58,448 nucleotides of DNA from Planctomycetota bacterium. Lineage in GTDB: Bacteria > Planctomycetota > Phycisphaerae > WQYP01. How positions within the stretch are numbered: position 1 is the stretch's first letter; every line of letters begins with the position of its first letter. This document shows, piece by piece, positions 9,019 to 18,814 of the stretch. Position numbers and translations under genes: made by a program. Below the pieces are notes generated by a model. The model was given only the letters and a program-made list of their open reading frames with translations. It did no database searches and was not told the DNA's origin. The DNA lies in contig JAKBAC010000003.1 in the NCBI GenBank assembly GCA_021809365.1, positions 1-58,448 on the forward strand, given 5' to 3'.

Positions 9019-10188
9019 TCAAGTCAGCGCGAAGCGTTCGATGGCCTCCGCCACGCCATCATCCTGGTTGGACGGGACCATATATTGTGCGGCCTTGCGA
9101 ACCTGCTCGGGCGCATTGGCCATGGCTGCGCTGATACCCGCCCACTTGAGCATGGGCAGGTCATTGGCATTATCCCCCACCGCCAGGACATTGGCGGCGG
9201 TGATTCCGTAGGATTGGCACAAAAAGTCCAGCGCCAAAGCCTTGTTGGTATCTGGAGCTACCACTTGCAGCAGCCGGGAATCGCTGCGAAAAAGACATAT
9301 TCGATTGTCAAAACGCTTGGCCAGAAGATATACCAATTCCTCAATCACCGATGACTTGGCATGAAACATGACGCGGGTCACCGGCACATGAAGAAAGGAT
9401 TCCAGCGCGGCAACGACATCCGGATTGAAGGTGCATCCGGCGGGAAGCGCCTCAAGGGGTACTGCGCCGAAATGATCGGAATAGAGTTTGTCAACAATCT
9501 CGATGCTCGGAATCACATCCGGGCAGTGCAGACGGGCATAATCAACGACGCGCCGGGCCAGGGCGTGCGGCAGGCTGATATGTCGGATCACACTCTTCTG
9601 CCGTTCATCCCAGATCAACGCTCCATTATGACTGACAATGGGAGTATGAAGTTTCAAAGCCCGGTGATAAAAGCGAACGTGGCGCGGTGGCCGGGCGGTG
9701 GCCAGCACAATATGGATGCCGCGTTTGACGGCCTCATGAATCGTCTTGTGCACGCGCGGAGTAATATGGTCGTCGGGGTTAAGCAAGGTGCCATCCATAT
9801 CCAGTGCAACCATTTTAATGTTGCCGGGTTCTTTGGGAGACGCCGTTGACTGGGCATGGGTGTGATGGCCGGTGGAGGAGATCGTTGAAACCGGCGCGGG
9901 CTGGGTAGAAATATCCACGCGCTCGATTAGAGATGCCGCCTGATCCATCAATATCCTTTCCGTCGACGTAGCCGCTGATCCCCTCGGCGGTTGCCGCCGC
10001 TGCAGATGAATATCCACGTTGTGGCCGGCGGTTTCACTGCCATTGCGCGGCAACTGCATCTGATTGATTGAATCAATGGGCGGCTCGGCCGCGCCGGATG
10101 TGTAAGCCGCCCCCACTTGCGCCGGTGCGGGATTTCCATGGCTTGCGACCAATCTGCGGAGCGATTCAACCAATTCATCAACCGACAT
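9019..10188 (-). CDS. Cof-type HAD hydrolase with an unusual N-terminal extension
   Basis: This 389-residue protein has a haloacid dehalogenase phosphatase domain (Cof/YidA type IIB cap) from about residue 125. The nucleophile motif is LDMDGTLL, with Asp130 and Asp132. The Thr of LATARP matches motif II, the conserved Lys lies in the TNKALALDFL segment, and VGDNANDLPML is motif III. Such enzymes dephosphorylate sugar phosphates, flavin precursors and similar substrates in the cytoplasm; the substrate cannot be told from sequence. The first 120 residues are Ser/Pro/Thr/Gln rich with no recognised domain and are absent from usual 270-residue Cof proteins. An ATG directly before the domain (Met126) has no clear ribosome binding site, while the 10188 start has GAGCGGA upstream, so the long form is kept. 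Confidence 0.85.
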   Translation of the reverse strand: MSVDELVESLRRLVASHGNPAPAQVGAAYTSGAAEPPIDSINQMQLPRNGSETAGHNVDIHLQRRQPPRGSAATSTERILMDQAASLIERVDISTQPAPVSTISSTGHHTHAQSTASPKEPGNIKMVALDMDGTLLNPDDHITPRVHKTIHEAVKRGIHIVLATARPPRHVRFYHRALKLHTPIVSHNGALIWDERQKSVIRHISLPHALARRVVDYARLHCPDVIPSIEIVDKLYSDHFGAVPLEALPAGCTFNPDVVAALESFLHVPVTRVMFHAKSSVIEELVYLLAKRFDNRICLFRSDSRLLQVVAPDTNKALALDFLCQSYGITAANVLAVGDNANDLPMLKWAGISAAMANAPEQVRKAAQYMVPSNQDDGVAEAIERFALT

Positions 10189-10448
10189 AACAATCCGCTC
10201 GCTTCACCAGGAGACTAAATCCAAAACCAAACCAACCGGCCAACGTTTTCATGCGTCCATGCGGTCCCCTCCGGGAGCACGCACATCTGAACAGGCCTTT
10301 ATATCATCGGCCAAGGGCGGAGGTAACATAAGAGAACGTCCAAGATTTTGTAGCATCCGATAATAGTTGGTGATTATCGCCAACTCTCAATCGATTATGC
10401 CGGTTATTTTGCGTCCCATATCAACCTCCCGGAGGATAATCCGCCGCG

Positions 10449-11249
10449 TTATTTGAATCGCCGCATAATTGGCGCAATGCGCGCCGTCAGTATGGATTTC
10501 TCCTGGTCGGACAAATGCCCTCGAATTGCGTGTATATAGGTCAACATAATCTTCATTCGCTTGGCGGCAATTTTCGCACCATACCGGCGGGCCAATGCCA
10601 TGACTTTCCGGGCAGACTGCCGTTTCAAACCGCTGTGGACCATAGTTCCAGGCGCTTTGAGAAACACCGCCAGAGCGTGTTTCAATTGGCCCAGCAATTC
10701 AGCGTCCACCAAGTCCAGTTGTTCCGATTGTTCCAGCATGGCCATGGAGGATTCGAATTGCTGCTGATCCAGAGCAATCTCCCCGCTCTGACTTTGACTG
10801 ATATGGGCGTCTTCCAACCACCGCCGCATCCGTGCGGCTCCATGTAACTGCGCGTACATCAGGGCCTGATCAACCGAATTCGAGAGAGCCGCAACCTGTC
10901 CCACCCAGGCTGGAGGGCCGCGCGATTCCGGTGGCCGAACCCGCACCGCCAATGCTCGATGCGGCGCATTGGGAAAGGAAATCACATCAACGGAACCTCG
11001 CGCATCGGCAAATTTATACGTCAGTGTGGCATACTTGGATGATGGATCAATTGGATTGTTGTTGCTGACCGGAAGCAATGGGTTCACCGCCGCCGGGCGA
11101 ACAACCTTATAAAATGCGACGGCATTGGAGGTCTGCCGCCCCAACATGGCACTTAAATGGGTACCCAGATAAATCACGGCAAGCAAAATCAACAGGCCCC
11201 CAACCGCCAATTTGATCATTTCCGGTAGTTTCAGGTCATCAAGTTCCAC
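10449..11249 (-). CDS. Unrecognised protein with N-terminal membrane anchor
   Basis: I do not recognise this 266-residue protein. It starts with GTG at 11249, preceded by AGGATGATG at a suitable distance. Residues 12-36 form one transmembrane segment (LAVGGLLILLAVIYLGTHL), so the remainder is probably periplasmic. After a short linker comes a mixed domain with a VDVISFPNAPHRALAVRVRPP segment, then a helix-rich C-terminal half with many Ala, Gln, Lys and Arg, ending in a basic tail. It is a single minus-strand gene between the HAD phosphatase and a divergent NUDIX gene. Composition matches its neighbours, so recent transfer is not suggested. Confidence 0.65.
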   Translation of the reverse strand: MELDDLKLPEMIKLAVGGLLILLAVIYLGTHLSAMLGRQTSNAVAFYKVVRPAAVNPLLPVSNNNPIDPSSKYATLTYKFADARGSVDVISFPNAPHRALAVRVRPPESRGPPAWVGQVAALSNSVDQALMYAQLHGAARMRRWLEDAHISQSQSGEIALDQQQFESSMAMLEQSEQLDLVDAELLGQLKHALAVFLKAPGTMVHSGLKRQSARKVMALARRYGAKIAAKRMKIMLTYIHAIRGHLSDQEKSILTARIAPIMRRFK

Positions 11250-11319
11250 AACATCATCCTACGATTATACGGCCTGCATAATGCCCAAGTATAAGCCCGG
11301 CACGACCTCCGGCCAAAGG

Positions 11320-11455
11320 GGCGTGACACGTTACGCGGGGTGGTCCTTCCCGCACCAGTGCGGGCGGCATAAATGCCGGCGCTAAGACAATCCGCAGGCA
11401 CCCACCATGGCCTCCGCCATGAATAGTGGCCTGTGGCCCGCGCAACGTGTCACAG
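11320..11455. mobile_element. MITE-like element, family B, divergent copy
   Basis: Ends GTGACACGTTACGCGGG (11323-11339) and CCCGCGCAACGTGTCAC (11437-11453) are inverted repeats (16 of 17). They resemble the TIR of the 44800 copy (GTGACACGCGACGTGGG). The interior differs and contains two unrelated hairpins (CCGCACCAGTGCGGG and CCATGGCCTCCGCCATG). No obvious target duplication was found. Confidence 0.6.
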
Positions 11456-11589
11456 ACACTCTCTTCTGGAATAACGAACAGCCCGCCGAGACATTGCATC
11501 ACGCGGCAGGAATCCTGACGGCATACCGGTTACAATCTTTCGCCGGTATCGTTGATGACGTGAAACTTTGGTTGAAGGATGATTCCGAC

Positions 11590-12117
11590 GTGAATGAACT
11601 ACCCCATAAAATCTCAACGCTTGTATATCTCTTCGATGGCCATGGAAATACGCTCCTGTTATGTCGTAAAAAGGCCCCCAATCAGGGGTTGTACTCCCCC
11701 ATCGGCGGGAAGCTCGAGCCTGCTCTCGGAGAATCGCCTTATCAATGCGCGATCCGCGAGGTGCATGAGGAAATCGGACTGGTACTGGAATATCCGGATA
11801 TACGACTTTGCGGCATGGTGGCGGAAAAGGCGTATGAGGGTTCCACGCATTGGCTGATGTTCTGTTTTGAAGTCACCCGCGCTATAACCGTAACGCAATT
11901 GAAAATTCCGGAAGGCCAACTGGAATGGGTGCCGATTTCTGAAGTGCAAAATCGCCCCATCCCGGAATCCGACCGCCAAGCCATCTGGCCGCTGATGATG
12001 CGGCACAGCATGATGATTGGCAATCAGAAGGGGTGCAGTGCGGTTCCGGAAGTCTTTAGCCTATATCTGGATTGCAGTGCTGCGGGCACAATGCGCGTGA
12101 TAATTGAGCATGCGTAA
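11590..12117 (+). CDS. NUDIX family hydrolase
   Basis: NUDIX enzymes hydrolyse nucleoside diphosphates linked to another group, using Mg2+ bound by the NUDIX box. The box is at GGKLEPALGESPYQCAIREV followed by HEEIGL: the E-x7-R-E-V-x-E-E-x-G-L part is exact, but the spacing G-x5-E is stretched to x7 by two extra residues (AL). The fold continues with CGMVAEKAYEGSTHWLMFCFEV and the LEWVPISEV segment usual for this family. The open frame extends upstream to 11407, but that part overlaps a repeat element. The GTG at 11590 has AAGGATG upstream and gives 175 residues, a normal size, so it is preferred. Substrate unknown; housecleaning or ADP-ribose-type activity are both possible. Confidence 0.8.
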   Translation: MNELPHKISTLVYLFDGHGNTLLLCRKKAPNQGLYSPIGGKLEPALGESPYQCAIREVHEEIGLVLEYPDIRLCGMVAEKAYEGSTHWLMFCFEVTRAITVTQLKIPEGQLEWVPISEVQNRPIPESDRQAIWPLMMRHSMMIGNQKGCSAVPEVFSLYLDCSAAGTMRVIIEHA

Positions 12118-12294
12118 CCGTCTACCGCTCCGCGGCAAATATTCACAACAACGGCACTGGCGCGCTCGGGTAATTGGTGGTATGCTGCATTTCACCATGG
12201 ATGGTGAAGTGCAACAACATCGCAAACAAATGATCGCCAATGCGGCCGCTGATCAAGCTGTCTGCATGGCGCAATGGCAGCGTGGGATTGTTGT

Positions 12295-12804
12295 TCACAG
12301 CGCGACGTTAATATTGCGGCGGTAGGTTTCAAACAGTGCCATGAATTCACTGTTAAACACGAAATTAAAATCCGGAAATTTCATACCCGCCATATTCTGA
12401 TCAATATGCGAGAACATCAATTCCACATCGCCGACGGGAGCTTCCTTGATTGTCCCGTCCGCGCCGGTGCCGCGGGAACGTATCACCCCATGAATGGATG
12501 CCCCGGCTTCTGAGACATTGGCGATGGTGGCATCGTAAACGATCTGTTCGCCCGGGCGAACCAGACGATCAAAAGTGGCCCGACTGATTTTCGCCAGGAT
12601 GACCTTTTCCTTGAAATCCCGCGCCGCTCCAACCAGAATGCCGCTGGTCTGAGCCATGCCTTCAATCATCAGGCTTGCGGGCATTACCGGGAATCCGGGG
12701 AAGTGATCGTGCAGGTGATCTTCCGCCAGAGTGACATTCTTGATGGCCACCGCCCGCTTGCCGGGTTCAAAGAGTTCAAATTTATCGATCCAAATCCATC
12801 GCAT
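12295..12804 (-). CDS. FabZ-like 3-hydroxyacyl-ACP dehydratase
   Basis: This is a hot-dog fold dehydratase of 169 residues. The signature HDHFPGFPVMPASLMIEGMAQ carries the catalytic His (HFPG) and the acidic residue in MIEGMAQ used to remove water from 3-hydroxyacyl-ACP in fatty acid synthesis. It is longer than FabZ (about 145) because of a C-terminal extension with DVELMFSHIDQNMAGMKFP. The start at 12804 was chosen because GGAG lies 7 nt upstream and the N-terminus then matches the family; the longer frame from 12873 would run through the gap terminator. It lies 90 bp downstream of gap in the same direction, with a terminator between them. Planctomycetes carry several such paralogues, so assignment as the main FabZ is uncertain. 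Confidence 0.8.
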   Translation of the reverse strand: MRWIWIDKFELFEPGKRAVAIKNVTLAEDHLHDHFPGFPVMPASLMIEGMAQTSGILVGAARDFKEKVILAKISRATFDRLVRPGEQIVYDATIANVSEAGASIHGVIRSRGTGADGTIKEAPVGDVELMFSHIDQNMAGMKFPDFNFVFNSEFMALFETYRRNINVAL

Positions 12805-12829
12805 GTCACGCTCCAACCGAAACGCTTTG

Positions 12830-12860
12830 AAAAAAAGCCCCGGGCGGTTTCGCCCGGGGC
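12830..12860 (-). terminator. Rho-independent terminator between gap and the FabZ-like gene
   Basis: On the minus strand GCCCCGGGCG pairs with CGCCCGGGGC around loop AAAC and is followed by seven T. It ends gap transcription. Only about 25 bp separate it from the next start codon on the same strand, too little for a promoter plus leader, so some read-through is likely. Confidence 0.9.
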
Positions 12861-12894
12861 CTCTACTATACAATCATTTGTCGGTCATGCCGAA

Positions 12895-13923
<1,029 letters not shown>

Positions 13924-13989
13924 TTACTCCAAAAAAACAATACGTCCCGGGGTTACATTTCCAGGCAGCCTGAAACACTCCGGCGGCCG

Positions 13990-14346
13990 GGAAAACCCAA
14001 AGCCCGATATATTAGTGGTTATGCGGATTCGGTTCAACAAGACGACAAAGGTATTATCCACCTGAAGCCGCCGGAGCAAGTTTTGATATCCACAGTGAAC
14101 CTTTCCGGCGACTGGATGGACTGGAAGACGTCCGCACCGGAACTTCTTCTTACGCCGCAGACGGCTTGGGAAGGTGCCAACCTGCCATTGCTACCATCGG
14201 GTTATGGATGGGCGAAAAATCCCGTGCGACAATTGCGCGATCCCGCAATATTTCAGCAGCATGGGCGTTTGTATCTGCTGTACTGCGTGGCCGGGGAACA
14301 AGGAATCGCCATCGCCCGACTGAACCTTTTGCAGCCGGGGTCTTAG
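13990..14346 (+). pseudogene. C-terminal remnant of a beta-propeller glycosidase-like protein
   Basis: The frame starting near 13990 reads GYADSVQQDDKGIIHL, then VLISTVNLSGDWMDWK, and ends with QLRDPAIFQQHGRLYLLY followed by GEQGIAIARL and a stop at 14344. The R-D-P-A-I-F then Y-L-L-Y then G-I-A-I-A pattern is typical of the last blade of GH43-like beta-propeller enzymes. There is no start codon with a ribosome binding site, and the frame is open toward the gap start region, which cannot encode the missing N-terminal domain. I read it as a decayed fragment left from a deletion. A short expressed protein from the ATG or ATA codons near 14083 cannot be excluded. Confidence 0.5.
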
Positions 14347-14379
14347 CAGAAGCATGGTGGTCAGCGGGAGAAATAAACA

Positions 14380-15327
14380 ATGTGTTCGTTGTCTATTATT
14401 CTCCAAGTTTTTGCGCCCACAACGCCTGACAGCATCTTCTCATGGCGACGTTTCAGGCACTCTGGATGTCCGTCAGCCTTGCGCTCCGGCTTTACTCTCA
14501 TCGAATTGCTTATTGCTGTATCTATTATCGCCATATTGATCGCGTTGCTGCTGCCGACGTTGGCCATGGCTCGGCGCGACGCGCAGAGCGTCGTATGTGC
14601 TTCCAATCTGCGTCAGTTTGGCGTGGCTTATACCGAATATTTTGCGGAAGAATCGGCCCATGGCTTGCCGTATGATCCAAACCTGCCGACCATGTACTGG
14701 TTGGAATTGCTGGGGCCTTATTTTACGAATCAGACACCGGCGGCGCAAAATCTATCCAGTCCATCGTTCGTACCCGCCAGCGAACAAGCAGCGCTGGTTT
14801 GTCCGAGCACTCCGAATCAGACCCTGACTGCCGGCGCTGCGGGTTATGGCGATGCCTTCACAACCTGGGGGCCGGTGGCATGGTGGAATCAACCGACCAT
14901 CACCAGTCACTTCGGCAGCTATTGCATGAATGGGTGGCTTTTTGATACTTCCATCACTGCTACGCCCGCGGATCCCAATCCCATGTATTGGTATACATTT
15001 CATCAGAGGCTGGGGTTACAGCCCTATTTCAGTTATGGCAGCCAGTTACCCGGTCCGCAGACGCCCGTGTTTGCTGATGCGATCTGGGCCGACGCCTGGC
15101 CGGACAGTAGCGATCAGCCACCGCAGGCACCCTTTACGCTTAATACCGGATATCCCACCGGCGCGCCCAGCGGTCCGGGCGGATTGGGTCGGCTCTGCAT
15201 TGACCGACATGGCTTGGCGATTAACGTTTCATTTGAAGACGGCCATGTGGCACTCACGTCATTGCCGCAACTCTGGATGTTGCCATGGTCTGCGACATCC
15301 TCACCGCGTCAGGTGAGCATTCCGTAA
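14380..15327 (+). CDS. Pseudopilin-like protein with H-X9-DG motif
   Basis: This 315-residue protein has a prepilin leader of about 37 residues ending in SG, then FTLIELLIAVSIIAILIALLL, and the usual ARRDAQSVVCASNLRQ segment after the hydrophobic helix. The C-terminal part carries RHGLAINVSFEDGHV, an exact H-X9-DG motif (His, nine residues, Asp-Gly) seen in planctomycete and verrucomicrobial pseudopilins. The middle is rich in aromatic residues and Pro. The ATG at 14380 has GGGAGAAA about 7 nt upstream. The leader is longer than usual (5-15 residues), so a later non-ATG start is possible. It converges on the DUF58 gene and is not close to the first pseudopilin gene. Confidence 0.85.
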   Translation: MCSLSIILQVFAPTTPDSIFSWRRFRHSGCPSALRSGFTLIELLIAVSIIAILIALLLPTLAMARRDAQSVVCASNLRQFGVAYTEYFAEESAHGLPYDPNLPTMYWLELLGPYFTNQTPAAQNLSSPSFVPASEQAALVCPSTPNQTLTAGAAGYGDAFTTWGPVAWWNQPTITSHFGSYCMNGWLFDTSITATPADPNPMYWYTFHQRLGLQPYFSYGSQLPGPQTPVFADAIWADAWPDSSDQPPQAPFTLNTGYPTGAPSGPGGLGRLCIDRHGLAINVSFEDGHVALTSLPQLWMLPWSATSSPRQVSIP

Positions 15328-15508
15328 AACATGTTATGGTGGCATTCGGGACGAAGGGGTTGGTTAAGGCCTTGTCGATTTACACTGCGAAAGCGTGGCG
15401 GGAGAATTCTCCAAAAGAAGCCATGAATTGTGACCCGAAGGTTGTCGAACGGGGCATTTGAACGCGCTGCGGGCATGGTTCAACAACCTGCGGAATAACT
15501 TCGGGGCG

Positions 15509-16759
15509 TCAATCTGATACTTCTTCCTTCGCCGGAGCCATTTCCGCCATTGATGCGGGAGGTCCGGAAGATGTGGGAAATTGGAGCCAATACCCGCTGT
15601 CCGGGTCATCCATGCACAGCAGGGTATAACTGCTACCGGCGGGCACCATATCAAGTGTGGCCGTTTTTTCTGTCAAAGCAATGACGATGTACTCAGCCTT
15701 GCGGTGGCCTCGCTCCAACGTTGCCGACGGCGGTTGATCATAGCCGGGGTTTATTTCAGCCAAGTCGATGGTGGCCAGAGCCTCAAGCAGCACCCGCCTT
15801 TGGCCGCTACCGGCGGTGATCAACGTGGGAATGGCCCGGCGATATCCGCTGATCCGTAAGCCGACGGAAAAATGATCCATCAGTCCCCGGCAGATCCAGG
15901 CGGCAGCAACTTCTATGGCCCGCTCTGCCATAGCGAGGCCATTTGGCACTTTGTCCCAATGCCGCAAATCCAGGCCAATGACAATGGTTGGCGGCGTATC
16001 GGTGGTCATTTCCTTTACCATCAATTGCCCGGTATGGGCGCTGCGACGCCAATGAATGCTATGGATGCTGTCACCGCTTTGATATTCGCGCAATCCGAAA
16101 AATTCATCCGCTCCGCCGCGCCGTGGCGTGTTGGTGGATCCTCCGGAAGACAGTGTGCGCGATCGGGCCAGCAGTTCACGATTGAGCATTCCGATGCGTG
16201 GATAAACGACGACGCGCCGCGTATCGAGGATATGCACCGCCCGATTCAGAAAGCCGAAGGGAAATGAACAGCACACGCGTTGTTCCCGTAGTTCAATGAC
16301 ACCGCGATGCGTGGGCACCAGATGCGTCATGACCAGCGTTGTTTCGCGTGGCCCAAGGTGCAGGCAATAACCTTCCGGAATCACGGAAATAGCGCCGAGA
16401 AAACGGGCTTCCGTGATGCGGACCGCGCAGGATGGCCAGAGAATTTTATGGTTCACCAGGCGGTAATGAACTTCCATAGGTTCCCCGGCCACAGCGTGTG
16501 AACCGATGGATCGGTGAATTTCCAGCCGCCGCAGCAGCAGGTCGCCCAGCACGGCCGACACCAGCAAAGTTCCAAGTACGATGCCCAAAGCCCAGAAGAG
16601 AATATTATTTTGGCTGTTGATGGCGGCGATCAGCACAAAGCACGCGACACCTGCGAAAACCAGGCCCGTGAAGGTTATTTCGTAGTAGGTGATGCGTTTG
16701 GTTCTCTTCATGGCCACGGCCCGTCTAGATTCGGCCCGATGAACAGCGATATTCAGCAT
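15509..16759 (-). CDS. DUF58 domain protein (vWA-like, MoxR partner)
   Basis: This 416-residue protein has two transmembrane helices near the N-terminus (about residues 29-72). A beta-rich domain follows, then the DUF58 signature EFFGLREYQSGDSIHSIHWR at about residues 223-242 and a von Willebrand factor A-like C-terminal region (TIVIGLDL and onward). DUF58 proteins are typically encoded directly after MoxR ATPases and are thought to be part of chaperone or cofactor-insertion modules acting on membrane or periplasmic complexes. Here the start is 18 bp after the MoxR stop. ATG codons at 16759 and 16711 are both possible; neither has a strong ribosome binding site. It is the last gene of a four-gene minus-strand operon; the transglutaminase and vWA genes often found next are absent. 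Confidence 0.88.
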   Translation of the reverse strand: MLNIAVHRAESRRAVAMKRTKRITYYEITFTGLVFAGVACFVLIAAINSQNNILFWALGIVLGTLLVSAVLGDLLLRRLEIHRSIGSHAVAGEPMEVHYRLVNHKILWPSCAVRITEARFLGAISVIPEGYCLHLGPRETTLVMTHLVPTHRGVIELREQRVCCSFPFGFLNRAVHILDTRRVVVYPRIGMLNRELLARSRTLSSGGSTNTPRRGGADEFFGLREYQSGDSIHSIHWRRSAHTGQLMVKEMTTDTPPTIVIGLDLRHWDKVPNGLAMAERAIEVAAAWICRGLMDHFSVGLRISGYRRAIPTLITAGSGQRRVLLEALATIDLAEINPGYDQPPSATLERGHRKAEYIVIALTEKTATLDMVPAGSSYTLLCMDDPDSGYWLQFPTSSGPPASMAEMAPAKEEVSD

Positions 16760-16777
16760 GATCTGGATCGCAAATGC

Positions 16778-17704
16778 CTACATCGGGCATGGAATATTCT
16801 GCAACAGTTCCTGCATGATCCGAACGGCGGTGGTGATGTCACCATTGGCCATATAGCTCTTGGTAATCACCCGGTGGGAACACACCGGTACCACCATTTC
16901 CTTGATGTCATCGGGTGTGACATAATCACGCTGGTTGACCAGCGCCAGCGCCTGCACCGCATGGGTCAGTGCCAGCGAACCACGCGGCGAGATGCCGGTA
17001 TGCAGCAGTTCATGCTTGCGCGTGGCCGCGACAATATCCATGATGTATTCCAGCAGAAGCTGGTCCACTTTTACCTGCGCGGCCTGCCCCTGCAGCGCTT
17101 CAACTTCCTGACTTGAAAGCACCGGATCAAGCGTATCAAGCCGATGCTGGCCGGGCTGCTCCCGCAGAATAGCCAGTTCACGGCCACGTTCCGGATAGCC
17201 CAGTTGAATCCTCAAGAGAAAGCGGTCCAATTGATTTTCAGGCAGAAAATAGGTGCCTTCAAATTCAAATGGATTTTGCGTGGCCACCACCATAAACGGA
17301 CGGGGCAACTGCAGCGTCTGGCCATCGATGGAAACTGAATTTTCATTCATCGCCTCGAGCAAACTGCTTTGCGTGCGCGGGGTGGTCCGATTAATCTCAT
17401 CGGCAAGCACAATATTGGAAAATATCGGCCCCGGTTTGAATGTAAATTCCTGCCGTTCCTGGTTGTATACGGAAACGCCGAGAATATCGCTGGGCAGCAG
17501 ATCAGGGGTAAGTTGGATGCGGCTGAACTGACAGTTGATGCTGCGGGCCAGCGCTTTTGCCAAAACGGTTTTGCCGACCCCTGGAACATCTTCAATGAGC
17601 ACATGTCCGCGCGCCAGCAGGCCCACCAGCAATTGGGTCACCACTTCAGGGCGACCGAAAAACACGGTTTGTATATTTTTTCGCAGTCGTTCAAGCGGAT
17701 TCAT
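16778..17704 (-). CDS. MoxR family AAA+ ATPase
   Basis: This is a chaperone-type ATPase of 308 residues. Walker A is EDVPGVGKTVLAKALA near residue 40, and Walker B is IVLADEINRTTPRTQSSLLEAM. Sensor 1 lies in VVATQNPFEFEGTYFLPENQ, and the DRFLLR arginine-finger region and the sensor 2 GISPRGSLALTHA are all present. MoxR proteins work with the DUF58 protein encoded next to them. The start at 17704 was preferred over 17734 because AGGA lies 10 nt upstream and the family begins with MNPLERLRKN-like helices. It lies between a TPR lipoprotein gene and DUF58. Confidence 0.93.
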   Translation of the reverse strand: MNPLERLRKNIQTVFFGRPEVVTQLLVGLLARGHVLIEDVPGVGKTVLAKALARSINCQFSRIQLTPDLLPSDILGVSVYNQERQEFTFKPGPIFSNIVLADEINRTTPRTQSSLLEAMNENSVSIDGQTLQLPRPFMVVATQNPFEFEGTYFLPENQLDRFLLRIQLGYPERGRELAILREQPGQHRLDTLDPVLSSQEVEALQGQAAQVKVDQLLLEYIMDIVAATRKHELLHTGISPRGSLALTHAVQALALVNQRDYVTPDDIKEMVVPVCSHRVITKSYMANGDITTAVRIMQELLQNIPCPM

Positions 17705-17782
17705 GCGATGGCGTTCCTGTGTAGCCCGTGTCACAGCAGCGAGGATTTTGCGGCAGCCGGGCGAAGCCCAAATCGGACGGCC

Positions 17783-18766
17783 TTATGGCGCAGGCTTCGA
17801 AAAACGCTGCACGAGTTTTTGAATTAAAGGCTGATCCGCGCGCAGCCTGAGACTCTTACGCCAATACGCCAGGGCTTTGGCCCGCAAGTCCGGATCGCCG
17901 GTCTCCGAAGGAATAGCCATTGCCATGTAAACCACGCCAAGGCCATTGAGTGCGGGCGGATAGTTTGGATTGATCTTCAACGCGGCCTTATACGCGGCCT
18001 TGGCACCGGACAAGTCGCCCATGCGATAGCGGGTATAGCCGAGCCGTTCCTGCACCAGCGCGGAAGGTGCCAGATTCGCGGCGGTAGTCAAAACCCGAGC
18101 GGCCATGGAGAATTTTTTCTCCCGTAGATAGACAGCGGCCAAATCAAGATAAATTGCCGACTGATGCGGTTTAAGCTCCAAACTGGACTTGAAATATTGA
18201 ATGGCCAGAGGGGCGTACTGCGGATCAATATCCGCCGCCTTGGCATATATGGCCCCCAAATTGGCCAGCGATGAAAATGATCTGGCCCCATTTTTCAATG
18301 CCCGCTGCCCGTAGATGACTGCGTAAATCGGTTGCCCAGATTGGGCATACGCAACCGCCAGACTCATCGCCGCATCGGAATTGGCGGGCTCAACCTGCAA
18401 AGAATGCTGCAGAGCATTGATGGCATTTTGAAAATCGCGAATGGTCTGGTAACTTACGCCCAGCTCATACCAGCCGTGAAAACTTTTCGGATTCACACTC
18501 ACCGCATGCTGATAGTCGTGAATCGCGTGCTTGAATCGTCCCTGTCGGCGGTAAATATCGCCACGCGCTTCATACGCCAGCACCATATCCGGATTTCGGC
18601 GGATCGCGGCGGTGAGTTCCTCCAAAGCTCTTTGTGTCTTGCCCCCTTCGGCATCGAGCTGCCCCGCGACGTAATGATCAATCGCGCTGGTGTTCTGGGT
18701 GCTACAGCCACCAAGCCAAAGCGAACTTACAATTGCCAGAGGCAATATAACATAATGTTTCAACAT
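17783..18766 (-). CDS. TPR-repeat lipoprotein
   Basis: This 327-residue protein has a lipoprotein signal peptide with lipobox LGGC (Cys21), so it is likely anchored to a membrane and faces the periplasm. Residues 30-310 consist of about seven TPR units (for example ALEELTAAIRRNPDMVLAYE and AIHDYQHAVSVNPKSFHGWY), forming a protein-interaction solenoid. The ribosome binding site AAGGGATC precedes ATG 18766. It sits 48 bp after a small lipoprotein gene and 78 bp before moxR. TPR proteins are recurrent members of MoxR/DUF58 operons and may scaffold that complex. Confidence 0.88.
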   Translation of the reverse strand: MLKHYVILPLAIVSSLWLGGCSTQNTSAIDHYVAGQLDAEGGKTQRALEELTAAIRRNPDMVLAYEARGDIYRRQGRFKHAIHDYQHAVSVNPKSFHGWYELGVSYQTIRDFQNAINALQHSLQVEPANSDAAMSLAVAYAQSGQPIYAVIYGQRALKNGARSFSSLANLGAIYAKAADIDPQYAPLAIQYFKSSLELKPHQSAIYLDLAAVYLREKKFSMAARVLTTAANLAPSALVQERLGYTRYRMGDLSGAKAAYKAALKINPNYPPALNGLGVVYMAMAIPSETGDPDLRAKALAYWRKSLRLRADQPLIQKLVQRFSKPAP

Positions 18767-18814
18767 CGGCTTGATCCCTTGTCCGCGGAAATACCCGTCC
18801 CCCGAGCCTGCCAG

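Noticed and set aside
12104..12325. 73-codon plus-strand frame after the NUDIX gene
   Set aside because: It overlaps both neighbours, has no recognisable domain or ribosome binding site.
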